Of a stretch of DNA of 64,000 bases, positions 39,960 to 50,326 are shown one piece after another. This stretch comes from Progne subis subis. Lineage: Eukaryota; Chordata; Aves; Passeriformes; Hirundinidae. The DNA is taken from assembly GCA_022316685.1 (NCBI GenBank), contig JAKJHU010000763.1:1-64000 (forward strand), written 5' to 3'. The position numbers and the translations under genes were made by a program. Within the stretch, counting starts at the first letter, position 1; every line of letters starts with the position of its first letter. Below the pieces are notes generated by a model, which saw nothing but the letters and a program-made list of their open reading frames with translations, did not search any database and was not told the DNA's origin.

Positions 39960-41500
39960 CACGCAACAATCAGATCTCCCTGAGGTACACATCATGTTGT
40001 TCCATCTTTCTGCATTATCCACCATGTGCAACTTGGCCCCTGAGCAAAGACAATCCCACAAATGGATTTGTCTGTACTTGAGGCAGAATTATTCTAAACT
40101 GTCTTCCTTAACAAACCTCTTACATGCACCACTGGGACTTCATCTCTGTCTACTGTATGTAGAAGCTCAGACTGGGCAGGGCCTGCTCTGTTGGTGGAAC
40201 CTCGGGTGTTAACTAACCAGGTGGCCTTTGCTAGATGCTGCTTCCAATTTTTGAAAGATTCCCCACCTAATGCTTTTAAGGTGGTTTTTAACAGTCTATT
40301 GTATCTCTCCACTTTTCCTGTAGCTGGTGCATGGTAGAGGATACGGTAAACTTAATCAATGCCATGTTCCCTAGTCCAGGTGTTGATAAGGCTATTCTTG
40401 AAATGAGTCCCATTATCTGACTCAATCTTCTTAGGGGTACCATGCCTCTAAAGAACTTGCTTTTCAAGGCTTAGAATTGTGTTACGGGCCATAGCATGAA
40501 GCACAGGGTAGGTTTTCAGCCATCCCGTGGTGGCTTCTACCATGGTGAGCACATAGCATTTACCTTGGCCTGTCTGGGGCAGTGTAATATAATCAATCTG
40601 CCAGGTTTCCCCATACTTATATTTGGACCACCACTCACCATACCATAGGGGCTTTACCCGCTTGGCCTGCTTGATTGTAACACACATCTCACAGTCATGG
40701 ATAACCTGAGAAATACTATCTATGGTTAAATCCACCCCTAGGTCTTGTGCCCACTTATAAGTGGCATCTCTGCCCTGATGACCTGAGGCATCATGAGCCC
40801 ATTGAGCTGGGAACAACGCTCCCTTGTGTTGCTAATCTATCTTTGACACCTTTATCTTTGCAGCCTGATTTACCTGCTTATTGTTTTGGTGTTCCTCACT
40901 AGCCCGACTCTTGGGGACATGGGCATCTACATAGCAGACTTTCACAGGTAGTTTCTCTACCCTGCTAGTGATGTCTTTCCACTCTTCAGCAGCCTACATT
41001 GGTTTTCTTCTATGCTGCCAATTAGCCTTTTTCCACTTCTCCAGCCATCCCTACAGAGCATTGGCTATCATCCATGAATCAGTATAGAGGTAGAGCTTTG
41101 GCCACTTCTCTCTTTCAGCAATGTTCAGGGCTAATTGAATGGCTTTAAGTTCAGTGAGTTGGCCTGACCCACCTTCTTTTTCAGTAGCTTGTGTGACCTG
41201 TTGTGTGGGACTCCATACGGCTGCTTTCCATTTTTGTTTCATCCCTACAATGTGACAAAAGCCATGTGTAAAAAGAGCATAACGTGTTTCTTCTGCTGGC
41301 AGTTGGTTGTACGGTGGAGCTTCTTCAGCACGTGTCACTTGCTCTTGTCCCTCTTCATCAATGAGACTAAAGTTTTCACCTTCCGGCCAGTTTGTAATTA
41401 CCTCCAAAATCCCAGGGCAATTCAGTTTTCTAATACAGGTGCACTATGTGATAAGAGCAATCCACTTACTCTGTGTGGCATTGGTGGCATGGTAGGTTGA
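39960..41500 (-). pseudogene. pol: ERV2 pol: RNase H and integrase remnants
   Basis: RNase H is in the frame 41051-41407 (EETRYALFTHGFCHIVG, where the first catalytic Asp of the ERV1 motif TDG reads THG; LTELKAIQLAL; YTDSWMIAN). Integrase continues in 40448-40816 with HDASGHQ, CEMC and QIDYITL. After stops, MERYNRLLKTTLKALGGE opens the last piece (40094-40312). Several stops separate the pieces. The lost RNase H Asp shows that the copy is inactive apart from the frame damage. Confidence 0.8.
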
Positions 41501-42171
41501 AGGAACCTCTGCTTTGAACATCTACCCCAGCACCAGTAGTCGGGGTGCCAGGAGGAGTTGTGTTTCAGTGCCTATTACCTTTGAGGCAGCTTGGACACCT
41601 TCATAGGCTGCTAAAATTTCCTTTTCTGTTGGAGTGTAGCTGGCTTTAGATCCTCTGTAGCTTCGACTCCAGAATCCCAGTGGTCAGCCTAGAGTCTCAC
41701 CAGGCACTTTTTGCCAAAGGCTCCAGGACAGACCATGGCTCCCAGCTGCAGAGTAGAGCACGTTCTTTACATTTGGTCTTGTCCTGACTAGGTCAAGGGC
41801 TACTGTATGAGCAATATCCTACTTGATCTGGGCAAAGGCATGTTGTTGTTTCGGGCCTCACTGGAAAGTGTTCTTCTTGCAGGTGACCAGGTAGAGAGGG
41901 CTTACAGTCTGGCTGTACTCAGGAATATGCATTCTCCAAAAGCCTATGGAACCTAAGAAAGCTTGTGTTTCCTTCTCGTTGGTTGGTGGAGACATTGCTG
42001 TGATCTTGTTGATGACATCGGTGGGAATCTGACACTGTCCACCTTTCCACTTTATTCCCAAGAACTGGATCCCTTGAGCAGGTCCCTTAACTTTGCTCTT
42101 CTTGATAGCAAAACCAGCTTTCAGGAGAATCTGGATGATTTTCTCCTTTCTCAATCACTTTAGTTGCAGTG
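41501..42171 (-). pseudogene. pol: ERV2 RT, C-terminal part
   Basis: The frame 41858-42154 contains LLKAGFAIKKSKVKG, IQFLGIKWKGGQ and QAFLGSIGFWRMHIPEYSQ, the RT thumb region of the ERV1-type pol. It is separated from the RT palm by the nested LTR at 42178-42537. Confidence 0.8.
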
Positions 42172-42177
42172 TTCCCC

Positions 42178-42537
42178 TGTCACTATTGTATTAGGGACAG
42201 CTAAATAACGACACATAGACTTTAGGTCTTCTCAGAAGGCAAAATCTCAGAGTTTATTAGAACTCATGTCCTTTATAGACGCTCCGAGAGAACTGGACAT
42301 GATTAGTCCACAAACCAACACCTCACCACCATTGGCTAACCAGAAATAGCACCTCTTCATAAACACCTTTCAAGTAAACAGCCAGTTCAAAACACCAGCT
42401 ACAAAGATTGTTTTAATTCCTTCTCACGGTTTCTCAGGCCAGTGTGGGAAAGTTATGTGACTTGCTTTCCCACAGACTCTGCTGCTGCCTGATACTTGAA
42501 AATCTCTCTCTCTCTGACCTGGCTGCCAGCATGCACA
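42178..42537 (-). repeat. Solo LTR (family P) in ERV2 RT
   Basis: 360 bp, TGTCACTATTG...CATGCACA. The 7-mer GTTCCCC flanks both sides (42171-42177, 42538-42544); the true TSD is probably 5-6 of these. The minus strand has a TATA-like TCTATAAAGG and an AATAAA. Single copy in the window. Confidence 0.75.
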
Positions 42538-42544
42538 GTTCCCC

Positions 42545-42891
42545 ACACAATGATGTCATTGATGTACTGCAGATGTTCTGGAGCCTCACCCTTTTTTAGT
42601 ACAGTCTGAATCAGTCCATGGCAGATGGTAGGACTGGTGCTTTCACCCCTGGGGCAATCAGTTCCAGGTGTACTGCACTCCCCTCCACGTGAAGGCAAAC
42701 TGAGGCCTGCATTCTGATGCCAAAGGAATGGAGAAAAATGCATTGGCAACGTCAGTAGTGGTGTACCACTTTGCTGCCTTGGACTCCAGCTCATACTGGA
42801 GCTCTAACATGTCCGGCATAGCAACACTCAATGGTGGAGTCACTTCATTCAAGGCACGATAGTCCACAGTCAGTCTCCATTCTCCATCAGA
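42545..42891 (-). pseudogene. pol: ERV2 RT palm
   Basis: The frame includes TVDYRALNEVTPP, DVANAFFSIPLA (first catalytic Asp), FAFTWRGVQYTWN and, after a shift near 42650, YINDIIVWG. In ERV1 this motif is YIDD, so one catalytic Asp is replaced by Asn. The copy is therefore catalytically dead. Confidence 0.82.
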
Positions 42892-42896
42892 CTTGC

Positions 42897-43554
42897 TGTT
42901 GAGGGTTAAGTTTCCTGTAGAATTTTTTCCCCCCATAAGTTGCTAGGAGACTAAATATTGATAGTTAAAGGGTGCTCAACCCGGACAAAGGAAGTTGATC
43001 ACTTAGTTTTGGGGGAGGGAAAAAGCTCCCGGGAGCTGAGGGTGGTGGGCTCACTGCTCTCCGTTTTCCAGGGAGAACGGTTGGGCGACTGGTAGCTGCC
43101 TGGAGTCCACGGTTAACGGAGGAGTCTGGTCCTGGGAATTCTATCATCTGTTAGAGTGCCCAGGAATTCAGAGTTTCTTCGCTGCCCTGCTGGATTTTGG
43201 GTCAGCCCGGGTCCAGTCGCTGCGGGTTCTCTGGCACTGCCCACTTTGCCTGCCAGGACACCGCCCTGCCTGCCGAGGACAATCCACCACTTTCCAGCCA
43301 TCAGCTCCGGAGATTCCACCGTTTGCCCCCGGGGTTCTTGGTTCTGTTTTATTATTATTATAATTGCTGTTGTTGTTTGTCTGTCCTGTTATAGTTACTA
43401 GTAAAGGACTGTTATTCCTTTCCCCATAGCTCTGACTGAAAAGTTTTTTTTTGATCTTCCAAATTATAATAACACGGAGGGAAGGATTTGAGTTCCTCAT
43501 TCCTGGAAAGGCCTGTCTCTCCCTAGCAGACATCTGTCTTTTCAAACTGAGACA
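42897..43554 (+). repeat. Solo LTR family H, copy H1, in ERV2 RT
   Basis: 658 bp, TGTTGAGGG...CTGAGACA, with perfect 5-bp TSD CTTGC (42892-42896, 43555-43559). Its right half matches the unit ending at 50326. Confidence 0.85.
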
Positions 43555-43776
43555 CTTGCGCACAGGCCATATGGGGCTGTTGAAGGGTGAGTTGGTTTTG
43601 CTGACCACCCCTTAGGTCTCCAGCTCACGGATCATCTTGTGGATGGGGATCACGGCATCTCGAGTTGTTCTGTACTGTTGGCAATACACTGTCAAAGTGG
43701 CAATTGGCACTCATTGCTCTTCCCCCTTTAGAAGTCCTACTGCAGATTGGTCCTCTGATAGTCTAGGCAAAGTTTT
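43555..43776 (-). pseudogene. pol: ERV2 protease-RT junction
   Basis: Contains the counterpart of the ERV1 segment SKTHSPFNSPIWPVRK (here MVSKTNSPFNSPIWPVRK at the start of a minus frame). It joins the protease to RT and is bounded by two nested LTRs. Confidence 0.7.
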
Positions 43777-44384
43777 TTTTGGAGTCCAGGGCACATGTAA
43801 AATCCATTGAGCTGCCCTGGGGGGTCCAAGACCCTGGCTGGGACCCCAGGAAAGCATTGCCTTTGACCTTAGTCCATGGGAAAAAACTTCCAACACTTAG
43901 AGATAAATTAAAAGCAATGAAGATTTGAAATAAACAGTAGTTTAGTTTGTCATGGTGAAAATTTGTAGTTTTGGAATTTTAGTATGGAGATAGATGAGAG
44001 CAAGATGGAGGATTTTGGGCTGTGTCTCATCTTCTTATTCTACTCCATCTTCTGCTGTGACAGTGGCACAGAGACATTGGTAGAACGGGTTTGATACAGA
44101 AATTGCGTGTTTAGAATAGGTAGTGATTATTGGCACAAAACTCTAAATATAGTATGTTTTAAGAGTTAATTGGACTAGAAACCTTTAAAAGACCTTGGAA
44201 TTCTCTGGCTGGCATTCTTGCCAGCTGTGTTTTCCAGCGCGTCAAGCTAGGTGTTAGCGATGTGTGGACCTTGAGATAAGAAATTGAATAAACATCTCTA
44301 AAGACCAAAAAGCTGCAAGTTCTGTTCATCTTTTAACCCTGGTACAGGACTTTGTGTGAGAAAAAACTCTCGACTCTCACATCG
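43777..44384 (+). repeat. Solo LTR family M, copy M3, in ERV2 protease region
   Basis: Diverged relative of 20243-20887, sharing TTGGAGTCCAGGGCA at the start, GAGCAAGATGGAGGATTTTG in the middle and an AATAAA near 44288. The ends are approximate and the TSD is not readable with certainty. Confidence 0.7.
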
Positions 44385-44935
44385 TTCAGTTGCTTAACAC
44401 CCCCTGTCTCTACAGCTGCTATCCTGAATGCCTGCCTGAGTCCCTTTGGGTCTTTGAAATACCCATTTCAGAGGAAGTCTATGTCCAAAATGCATGGGAC
44501 CTCTGGGCCGGTCACAATAGGGTGTTTTTTTTAATTTATTTTCAGTCAGGCTCACATCAGCTTCCACTAAAGTAAAATCTTGTGATCCCCCTGTCACACT
44601 AGCAATAGAAACTGATTCTGCCCTTACATGTTTTGATGGGAGTAATGTATACTGTGCACCAGTGTCAACCAAGGCCTCATATTTTTGTGGTTCTAATGTG
44701 CCAGGGCACCGAATCCACACAGTCCAAAACACATGGTTTTCTTTAGCCTCTACCTGGCTAGAGGGAGGGCCCCTCTAAGCCTGGTTATCCTTCTTTCCCT
44801 GAGTAACTGAAGCTGCTTCCTTCTTGGTAGAACTTCCTCTCATAGCCTTGCCTTCCAACAATTCATGCAGCCATTGTGCCAGAGCATCAGTATTTTTTCT
44901 ATCCTATCTCCTCATGTCTTCCCCAGAATCACGTG
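44385..44935 (-). pseudogene. pro: ERV2 protease
   Basis: A minus-strand frame (44394-44732) contains YEALVDTGAQYTLLPSKHV, the aspartic protease active site, then FTLVEADVSLTENK. It matches ERV1 protease closely. It is cut downstream by the nested LTR M3 and upstream by Q1. Confidence 0.8.
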
Positions 44936-44939
44936 GGAG

Positions 44940-45543
44940 TGAAACATGATTTTAAAGAGTTAAGATTTTAGCTAAGGGTTAGAAGCAATTTATATTGATC
45001 AAGATGTAAGTTAGATTAGTAAATGGTAGGTTAATGATTATTAGATGCCTAAGCTAGAGCTAACTGTTATATTATGAGCTTGTTTATAGAAAAAGTAGAG
45101 TAAGTGAACCATTATAAGAACAGATTGAAACCAGTAAGAACAATGGCCAGCATCTGGACTTGGTATCAATCAATCACGAAGCAGGGGACCTTGGATCACG
45201 CCAGAGCGTCACAGAGACCTGATGAAGACTCTCCTGACTTCATCCTTTGAGACCACTGACACAATTCGAGACCACTGACCCAATTCAAGAGAAGAACTGC
45301 GCATGCGTGAAGGACTAATAGCCTCATTTTAATACAGAGCGGGGATGGGTGGTGCTGGGGTTATACATATGTATTGTATGTAAGATCTTGGAAAATAAAT
45401 AGAGAGCAAAGAGCCTTGTTTGGGGCGGCCATGCCTTTCGGAGATGACTCCCATGCCACCTGCCGGTGAATAAACATTCCACTTTCTAACTTTAATTAGT
45501 TAGAGGGTCTTTGTCTGTGCTTATATCGGTTTTCAATGACTCA
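44940..45543 (+). repeat. Solo LTR family Q, copy Q1, in ERV2 gag-pro
   Basis: 604 bp, TGAAACATGATT...AATGACTCA, with a 4-bp TSD GGAG (44936-44939, 45544-45547). AATAAA near 45469 gives plus orientation. A copy in minus orientation lies at 53938-54617. Four-base TSDs are usual for class I (gammaretrovirus-like) integrases. Confidence 0.82.
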
Positions 45544-45547
45544 GGAG

Positions 45548-46870
45548 GAACCACAGCTCAGCTCGTAGGGTGCCCCTTCCCTCTCTATCTGGGGGACATC
45601 TGTGTTTGGTGCCAGAATCTCTGACTTGTACTGCCAAGATTTGGAGAATGTCCTCTTTAATCTCCTCCCTGAGTCTTTTGTGGTTCTCCTCTATCTTGTC
45701 TTCTAATTTCTGCATATGTTTCTAGAGCTGTGATTCTTGCATGTGTTGGACCATGCACCGCATGTGCATATGCTCGGTTCCTCTTCGCCATATCAAGCAC
45801 GGTCTCCTCTGTGTCATCTTGCTTCATTATTGCTAAAGCAGAACAGTATTCTGGTGGCTCAAGTTGTATAAGTTTCCTCTATATCATGGGTGTACATGGT
45901 ACTAAGTCTGGGTTTGTAGTATTTAGGTTATCTGAGAAGACAATCTCTGCTGCTGCCATTTCTCTTAAGCATTGAATCCCTTGTTCTATGGTCTTCCACT
46001 GGGTTTGCTGCATAGAGATTGTCGGCACACAGATATCTTTGTGCCACACTTCCCAGAACCCATTCCCAGAGACTTCAAGGGTGATCCTCCTTCATAATTT
46101 CTTGGTCAATTACTGGATCATGTGACAGGGATCCTAAATGCCTTGCTTCAGTGCCGTCCAGAATTGTAGCCTCGCCTGCATCATCCCAAAGACAGACTAA
46201 CCAACTAATTATAGATTTATCAGGTCGTTGAGTGTAATCCTTTCTTAGGCCACGAAGGTCCTTTAGGGAAAAGGACTCAGTAGTGGCACCTGATCTCGTG
46301 CCAGTTGCTTGGGCTCCTGATTTTGTCAGGAGCTTTGACTTCTGATTTTGTGTTAGGAGCTTTCGTTGAGGGTCCTTCACCTGGATCACTGTCCACTGGT
46401 TGATCGGTTTTGTGTGTGTGCTTCTTTCCTTTTTTTCCCACAGGGACTGCCAGTGTCTTAGGCTCACTGTCTGGTTTAGCTGCAACCTGTGTAGCTGGGG
46501 TGTTTGCTGCAGCCTGAGTAACTGGGGTAGCTGCTGATTTATCTCCCTGCTCCCCTGCCTCTATCTGCTGCCTGACAGTATCTAGCAGCATGCAATAAGC
46601 ATATGCCAGGGCCCAGCTTATTGCAATGAGCTTTTTCTCCTTAGAGTCATTATTGTAGTTCTCTTCTGGATATTTCCCATCTTGTCTGGGTTCTGAATTT
46701 GTTGATGTGAAAATTCTTAAGCTGGGGGATCAGAAAATTCCTTCCAGGTTCGGTCCATTCTCTCCCTTTCTCCATACCACTCAGGATTTTCCACACCTGG
46801 GCCTACTTCTGGATCTATTTCTGGGTCAGCAGTCTCATCAGCCTCTCTGAAAATCTCAGCCCTCATTCTA
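45548..46870 (-). pseudogene. gag: ERV2 gag remnant
   Basis: Matches the two parts of ERV1 gag: the coiled-coil segment KLEDKIEENHKRLREEIKED (45533-45715) and the alanine-rich, lysine-ending part (ATPVTQAAANTP, GKKHTHKTDQP; 46277-46591). The linking frame 46075-46485 includes the SFSLKDLRGLRKDYTQRPDK segment that is closed by stops in ERV1. No zinc knuckle is seen here either. Confidence 0.65.
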
Positions 46871-47021
46871 GAAAAGCTTCAAAACATATAGAGGAAGCTT
46901 ACTAGATTAAATACCAGGAAGTTGGTCTCTTTAACATTCAGGGGACACTGAACATTCTCCAAAAGTGATGTAACGGACTCAAAGGGGAACAAGGAAAGGA
47001 AAGGTTGAAAGGCTTCATCCC

Positions 47022-47420
47022 CTACCCCTCCTCTAACAAACTGAGCGCAATTACTAATAAATCCCCAAAACATGCTGCTGGAACTAGGACGCAGGGTAGG
47101 ACGAAGAAACCATACATATATGGAACAAACTTCAGTACCTTTATAAACTTTCTATAAATGATTATCACCAAGCCTAGGAGAATAGCTATCTTAATTCGTG
47201 CTCCTCTAGTGTAAAAGCTATGTGTTAGGGACAAAACAGGAGCTATTTCCAGATAAGAAAACAAACCTAGGGACCAGAAAGGTATTAAAACCTCAAAAAA
47301 GCCTAGGGAACAGAAACATAAGAACTCCATCCCAACAGACATTATGAATTCAAGGAGCAACATGGCTACTGACTGTTTAATCCCCACACAAAGTACAACC
47401 AAAATGCAATCAATAATCAA
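47022..47420 (-). CDS. ERV2 hydrophobic leader protein, uncharacterised
   Basis: An uninterrupted 132-codon frame starting about 25 bases after the primer site. It holds four hydrophobic stretches: residues about 3-15 (ILVVLCVGI), 30-55 (FLCFCSLGFFEVLIPFWSLG), 75-90 (IAILLGLVIII, followed by basic YRKFIK) and 100-130 (FFVLPCVLVPAACFGDLLVI). The pattern suggests a small multi-pass membrane protein. The ERV1 counterpart (23810-24255) is similar but frameshifted. The 3' end overlaps another frame (46879-47073, LLENVQCPL) that continues toward gag. I do not recognise the family; a non-coding leader or an N-terminal Gag extension remain possible. Confidence 0.45.
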   Translation of the reverse strand: MIIDCILVVLCVGIKQSVAMLLLEFIMSVGMEFLCFCSLGFFEVLIPFWSLGLFSYLEIAPVLSLTHSFYTRGARIKIAILLGLVIIIYRKFIKVLKFVPYMYGFFVLPCVLVPAACFGDLLVIALSLLEEG

Positions 47421-47445
47421 TACAAGGTTTTTTCCACTCTCTCAA

Positions 47446-47463
47446 GCCCCACATTGGGCACCA
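47446..47463 (-). other. ERV2 primer binding site, lysine-tRNA-like
   Basis: Minus strand TGGTGCCCAATGTGGGGC, 15 bases from the LTR end. It differs from the ERV1 site at a few positions but keeps the pattern TGG.GCCCA and the GTGGGGC end. Confidence 0.7.
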
Positions 47464-47478
47464 ATAAAAAAAAAGTAT

Positions 47479-48125
47479 TGTCCTAGTTAAGGGCAAATTT
47501 GGGAGAAAACCCTTGAATAGGGTCCCTCTGGGGAGCAAACCCAAACAGCCCCTCCCCGCAACTGGTTCAGGAAAGAATTTCTTTGGAGAAAAGTGGAAAA
47601 AAATATTTATTTAACAAACAAAGTGCCCACAAGCACAAAGAACGAATAATACAAAACAATAAAACCTTTTGCTGCTCTGATGTGAGATGGCAAATTCAGA
47701 AAGTCCTTGCCATGGGTTAGCTCAGCTCTCCCAGTCTCTTATCAGTCCCTCCGGAGGTCCAGGCCCCAGTGGGCCGCAGGTGCGAGCTCCCGGTTCTCCT
47801 CTGGGTTTTTCAGTCCAGAGTAGGTTTAAACAGTCCCAAGAAAAAAAGAAAAAAAAAAAACAGTCCAGGGAACTTCTCTGCCTTAGCTAGCTAAAACTAA
47901 CTAAAAGCAAAAAGATCTCCATGCTGCACTCTGAGCCTCAGCCAAACACTTAGAGCTCCAGAGCAGGAATGCAGAGGTGTGAACGCTGCTTTTAAAACAA
48001 ACTCCATGCTTCTTCTTGCTCCCTGCTTCACTCTCAAAACCAGTCTTAAATGTACAGAACACAACATACAGCACAAACAGAACAGATGATTGGGGATACA
48101 AGCATCCTAAAGTCACTCTAGGACA
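47479..48125 (-). repeat. ERV2 5' LTR
   Basis: 647 bp, minus strand TGTCCTAGAGTGAC...CTAGGACA. It is uninterrupted and nearly identical to the left LTR once copy C is removed, with the plus-strand solo relative at 33452-34105. Confidence 0.92.
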
Positions 48126-48130
48126 CTGGT

Positions 48131-48726
48131 GTACTGCACTTTGTCCTCACAAGTTTTCAATCCTGCTTCCTCTATGGCTTCAATGGTCCTTTTAACAGTT
48201 CTGTCCAAGTAATTTTTTTCTAATGCACAGACCAGGATATCATCCATGTAGTGGTGGATCATTGCATCTGGGAATAGGGTCTGGATGGGGGACAGAATGT
48301 GAGCAACGTACTGCTGGCATATTGTCAGGCTGCACTTTAAAACTTGAGGAAGAAAAAAGCCAGTGGTACCTCTTGAGTGGGGCCTCTCTGTTAAGGGAGG
48401 GGATGGAGAAAGCAAACCAGGGGGCATCTTGGGGGTGGAGTGGGGTACTGAAGAAACAGTCTTTGATATCTATGATGGCAAGCATCCAGTCTCGAGGCAG
48501 CATCAATGGTGGGAGGCTGGGCTGGATTGGTCCAGTGTCCTCAATGGCCTCGTTGATCTTGCCTAGGTCGTGGAGGAGCCTCCATCTGTCCTTCCCAGGC
48601 TTTTTCAGCACGAAGACCGGGGAGTTCCAAGGGGTGGTGGTCTCGGTGATGTCGCCCTTGGCAAGCTGTTCTTCCACTAGGGCTTCCAGTGCGTGCAATT
48701 TTACTTTCAGGAGGGGCCACTGCTAA
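48131..48726 (-). pseudogene. pol: ERV3 reverse transcriptase
   Basis: The frame 48240-48698 carries DRWRLLHDLGKINEAIED, the palm motif IIDIKDCFFSTPLH (first catalytic Asp) and DAPWFAFSIPSLN. After a frameshift near 48350 the frame 48113-48427 gives HHYMDDILV (catalytic YMDD) and the start of the thumb. The RT continues beyond ERV2 at 38763 going left (LKICERTITPHRLTIQD), to the insertion at 38688. YMDD and the WRLLHDL run are class II features. Confidence 0.85.
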
Positions 48727-48799
48727 GCCCAGACTGGGTCCTTGAGTTTCCAGGTGAGCCAAGGGGTAGATGGTAGTGCACGCTTTTCAGTGGCCTCAA

Positions 48800-49150
48800 T
48801 TAAAAATCCTGGCTGGAAATGTGTAAGGAAGCCCCCCATTGGGATAGAAGGTACCTGCCCCATAGGGTGATGGAGGCCCTTACCACGAATGGCTGGATGG
48901 TTGCCAGCTTGCCTTCAGGTCCTTCGACTATGACATTCTGCTTGCTCCGCATAGATGCTGTGGCTCCACCAATCCCAGAAATCATGCCTGCCACTGGTTG
49001 CAGTTCCCAGTTATCTGGCCACTTCGAGCAGGGATTGATGGTCACATCTACGCCAGTGTCCAGCTTCCCTGGTCGGTGGATCTTCTCCCCCTTACAGAAT
49101 AGACCGCACTCCATGGTGGGCTTATTTGAGCCCACAATTGGTGCCCACAT
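48800..49150 (-). pseudogene. pro: ERV3 protease
   Basis: A 116-codon frame with the active site KLDTGVDVTI, the flap-like GMISGIGGATA and the C-terminal LLSQWGASLHI. It is a retroviral aspartic protease of the ERVK kind. The third active-site position holds Val after DTG where alanine is common. Confidence 0.82.
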
Positions 49151-49461
49151 TATGGTGGGATTGAGGGGAAGTCATTCCATGTGGTTTGGTGGGAGTAAAA
49201 AGGCATGTGCAATCGGTGTTCCCTGTGAAAGATAAAAGGGTGTGTCTGTGCAGCACAGCTGGACAGATTTCTTGTCCAGGGTGCACTGTTTGTAATTCTG
49301 ACAAAACCAAAAATTTCCTCTGGACCATGGAAAGTGTCACCTAGGATTAGAATGTCCCAAGAACTATTTTGCGGCTCATGCTTTCCTATGGGAACATGGT
49401 AAAAACACTCATCTGTCAAGTCAATGGACAGTGCGGCTACCAGCTGGCACAGGGTTCCCAT
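49150..49461 (-). pseudogene. ERV3 dUTPase-like domain
   Basis: The frame upstream of the protease reads CQLVAALSIDLTDECFYHVP, then WDILILGDTFHGP and a tail with HREHRLHMPF. Spacing and residues (ASIDLT start, ILGDT core) resemble the dUTPase domain that beta- and some other retroviruses fuse to protease. Motifs are weak and there is a frame change, so this is a domain call from order plus partial similarity. Confidence 0.5.
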
Positions 49462-49466
49462 CTGTA

Positions 49467-49789
49467 TCGCTCCATGTGTTGGATCCTCTTCATGTAACTT
49501 GGGATCTCCTGGAACGATGCGCCATGATGTCCCCTGTCTTGGATTGTGTAACCTAAAATGTGTATTTTATTTCATCTGTTGAAAGCTGGTTTTTTAGGAG
49601 GTGTTTTATCCTTCTCTTGTAACTCCAGGGGGGATGGGGGCAGATGCCTTCTGATAATGGTCCAGCCATTAAAACCAGGTGGGGCAGTGTTTCTTATCTC
49701 TTTCACCACCCCTCCATCCTCCAGGGGGACATCTTCTGATAATGGGCCATTAGGGCCCACCAATGACATGACACATTCCATCATCCCAT
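49467..49789 (-). pseudogene. gag: ERV3 gag, C-terminal end
   Basis: A 70-codon minus frame (49572-49784; MECVMSLVGPNGPLSEDVPL) lies between the nested LTR H2 and the dUTPase-like domain. By position it is the end of gag or the gag-pro linker. No motif is visible. Confidence 0.45.
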
Positions 49790-50326
49790 TGTGAGATCCT
49801 CCACCCAGTGGGGGGGAGCCAGCTGTTCCTAGCTAGATAAAAGCTGGGACTGAAGGACACAAGGTATCCGGTTTTTCCAGTGGATGCCCAGAGGAAGACC
49901 GGACTCATCACCACTGGACTTTCTACAGGACCATCTCTATTCCACAGAACCACATCTGTTACTCCAGGAGGACTTATTTGGACTGCTTCCAACACCCTGA
50001 CCAACAGGGTGCCAGGTTGTATCCCTGACTCTGTCAGGATTGTTCCAGGATTTTTGTTTGCTTCCTTGCTTGGTGGTGTTTTTTTTTTTTTTTTTGTTGT
50101 TTTTTTTTTGTTTTTTGTTTTTTGTTTTTCACTACTACATTTGTATTTTTCTTTTTTTTTTTTTTAATATTCCTAGTAAAGAACTGTTACTCCTATTCCC
50201 ATATCTCTGCCTGAAAGCCCCTAATTGCAAAATTATAATAATTTGGAGGGAAGGGGACTTACATTCTCCATTCCAAGGGAGGCTCTAGCTTTTCTTGGCA
50301 GACAACTGTCTTTCAAAACCAAGACA
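49790..50326 (+). repeat. Solo LTR family H, copy H2, in ERV3 gag
   Basis: The right half (AGTAAAGAACTGTTACTCC to ...CCAAGACA) matches the end of H1. It starts near TGTGAGATCC; the left edge and TSD are not certain. It contains a long T-rich stretch (about 50078-50165). Confidence 0.65.

Larger units (their letters stand above)
38764..48125 (-). mobile_element. ERV2: ERVL-like provirus inserted in ERV3 RT
   Basis: A 9362-bp element with LTRs at both ends and TSD CTGGT (38759-38763, 48126-48130). The ERV3 RT frame can be followed into both edges. Gene order (minus strand) is as in ERV1: primer site, hydrophobic leader frame, gag, protease, pol, PPT; no env. Five solo LTRs sit inside it, at 39341-39729, 42178-42537, 42897-43554, 43777-44384 and 44940-45543. 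Without these about 7.0 kb remain, the same size as stripped ERV1. Confidence 0.93.

Noticed and set aside
50040..50288. Phenylalanine-rich plus-strand frame resembling a membrane protein
   Set aside because: Encoded by the T-rich stretch of LTR H2; simple sequence.
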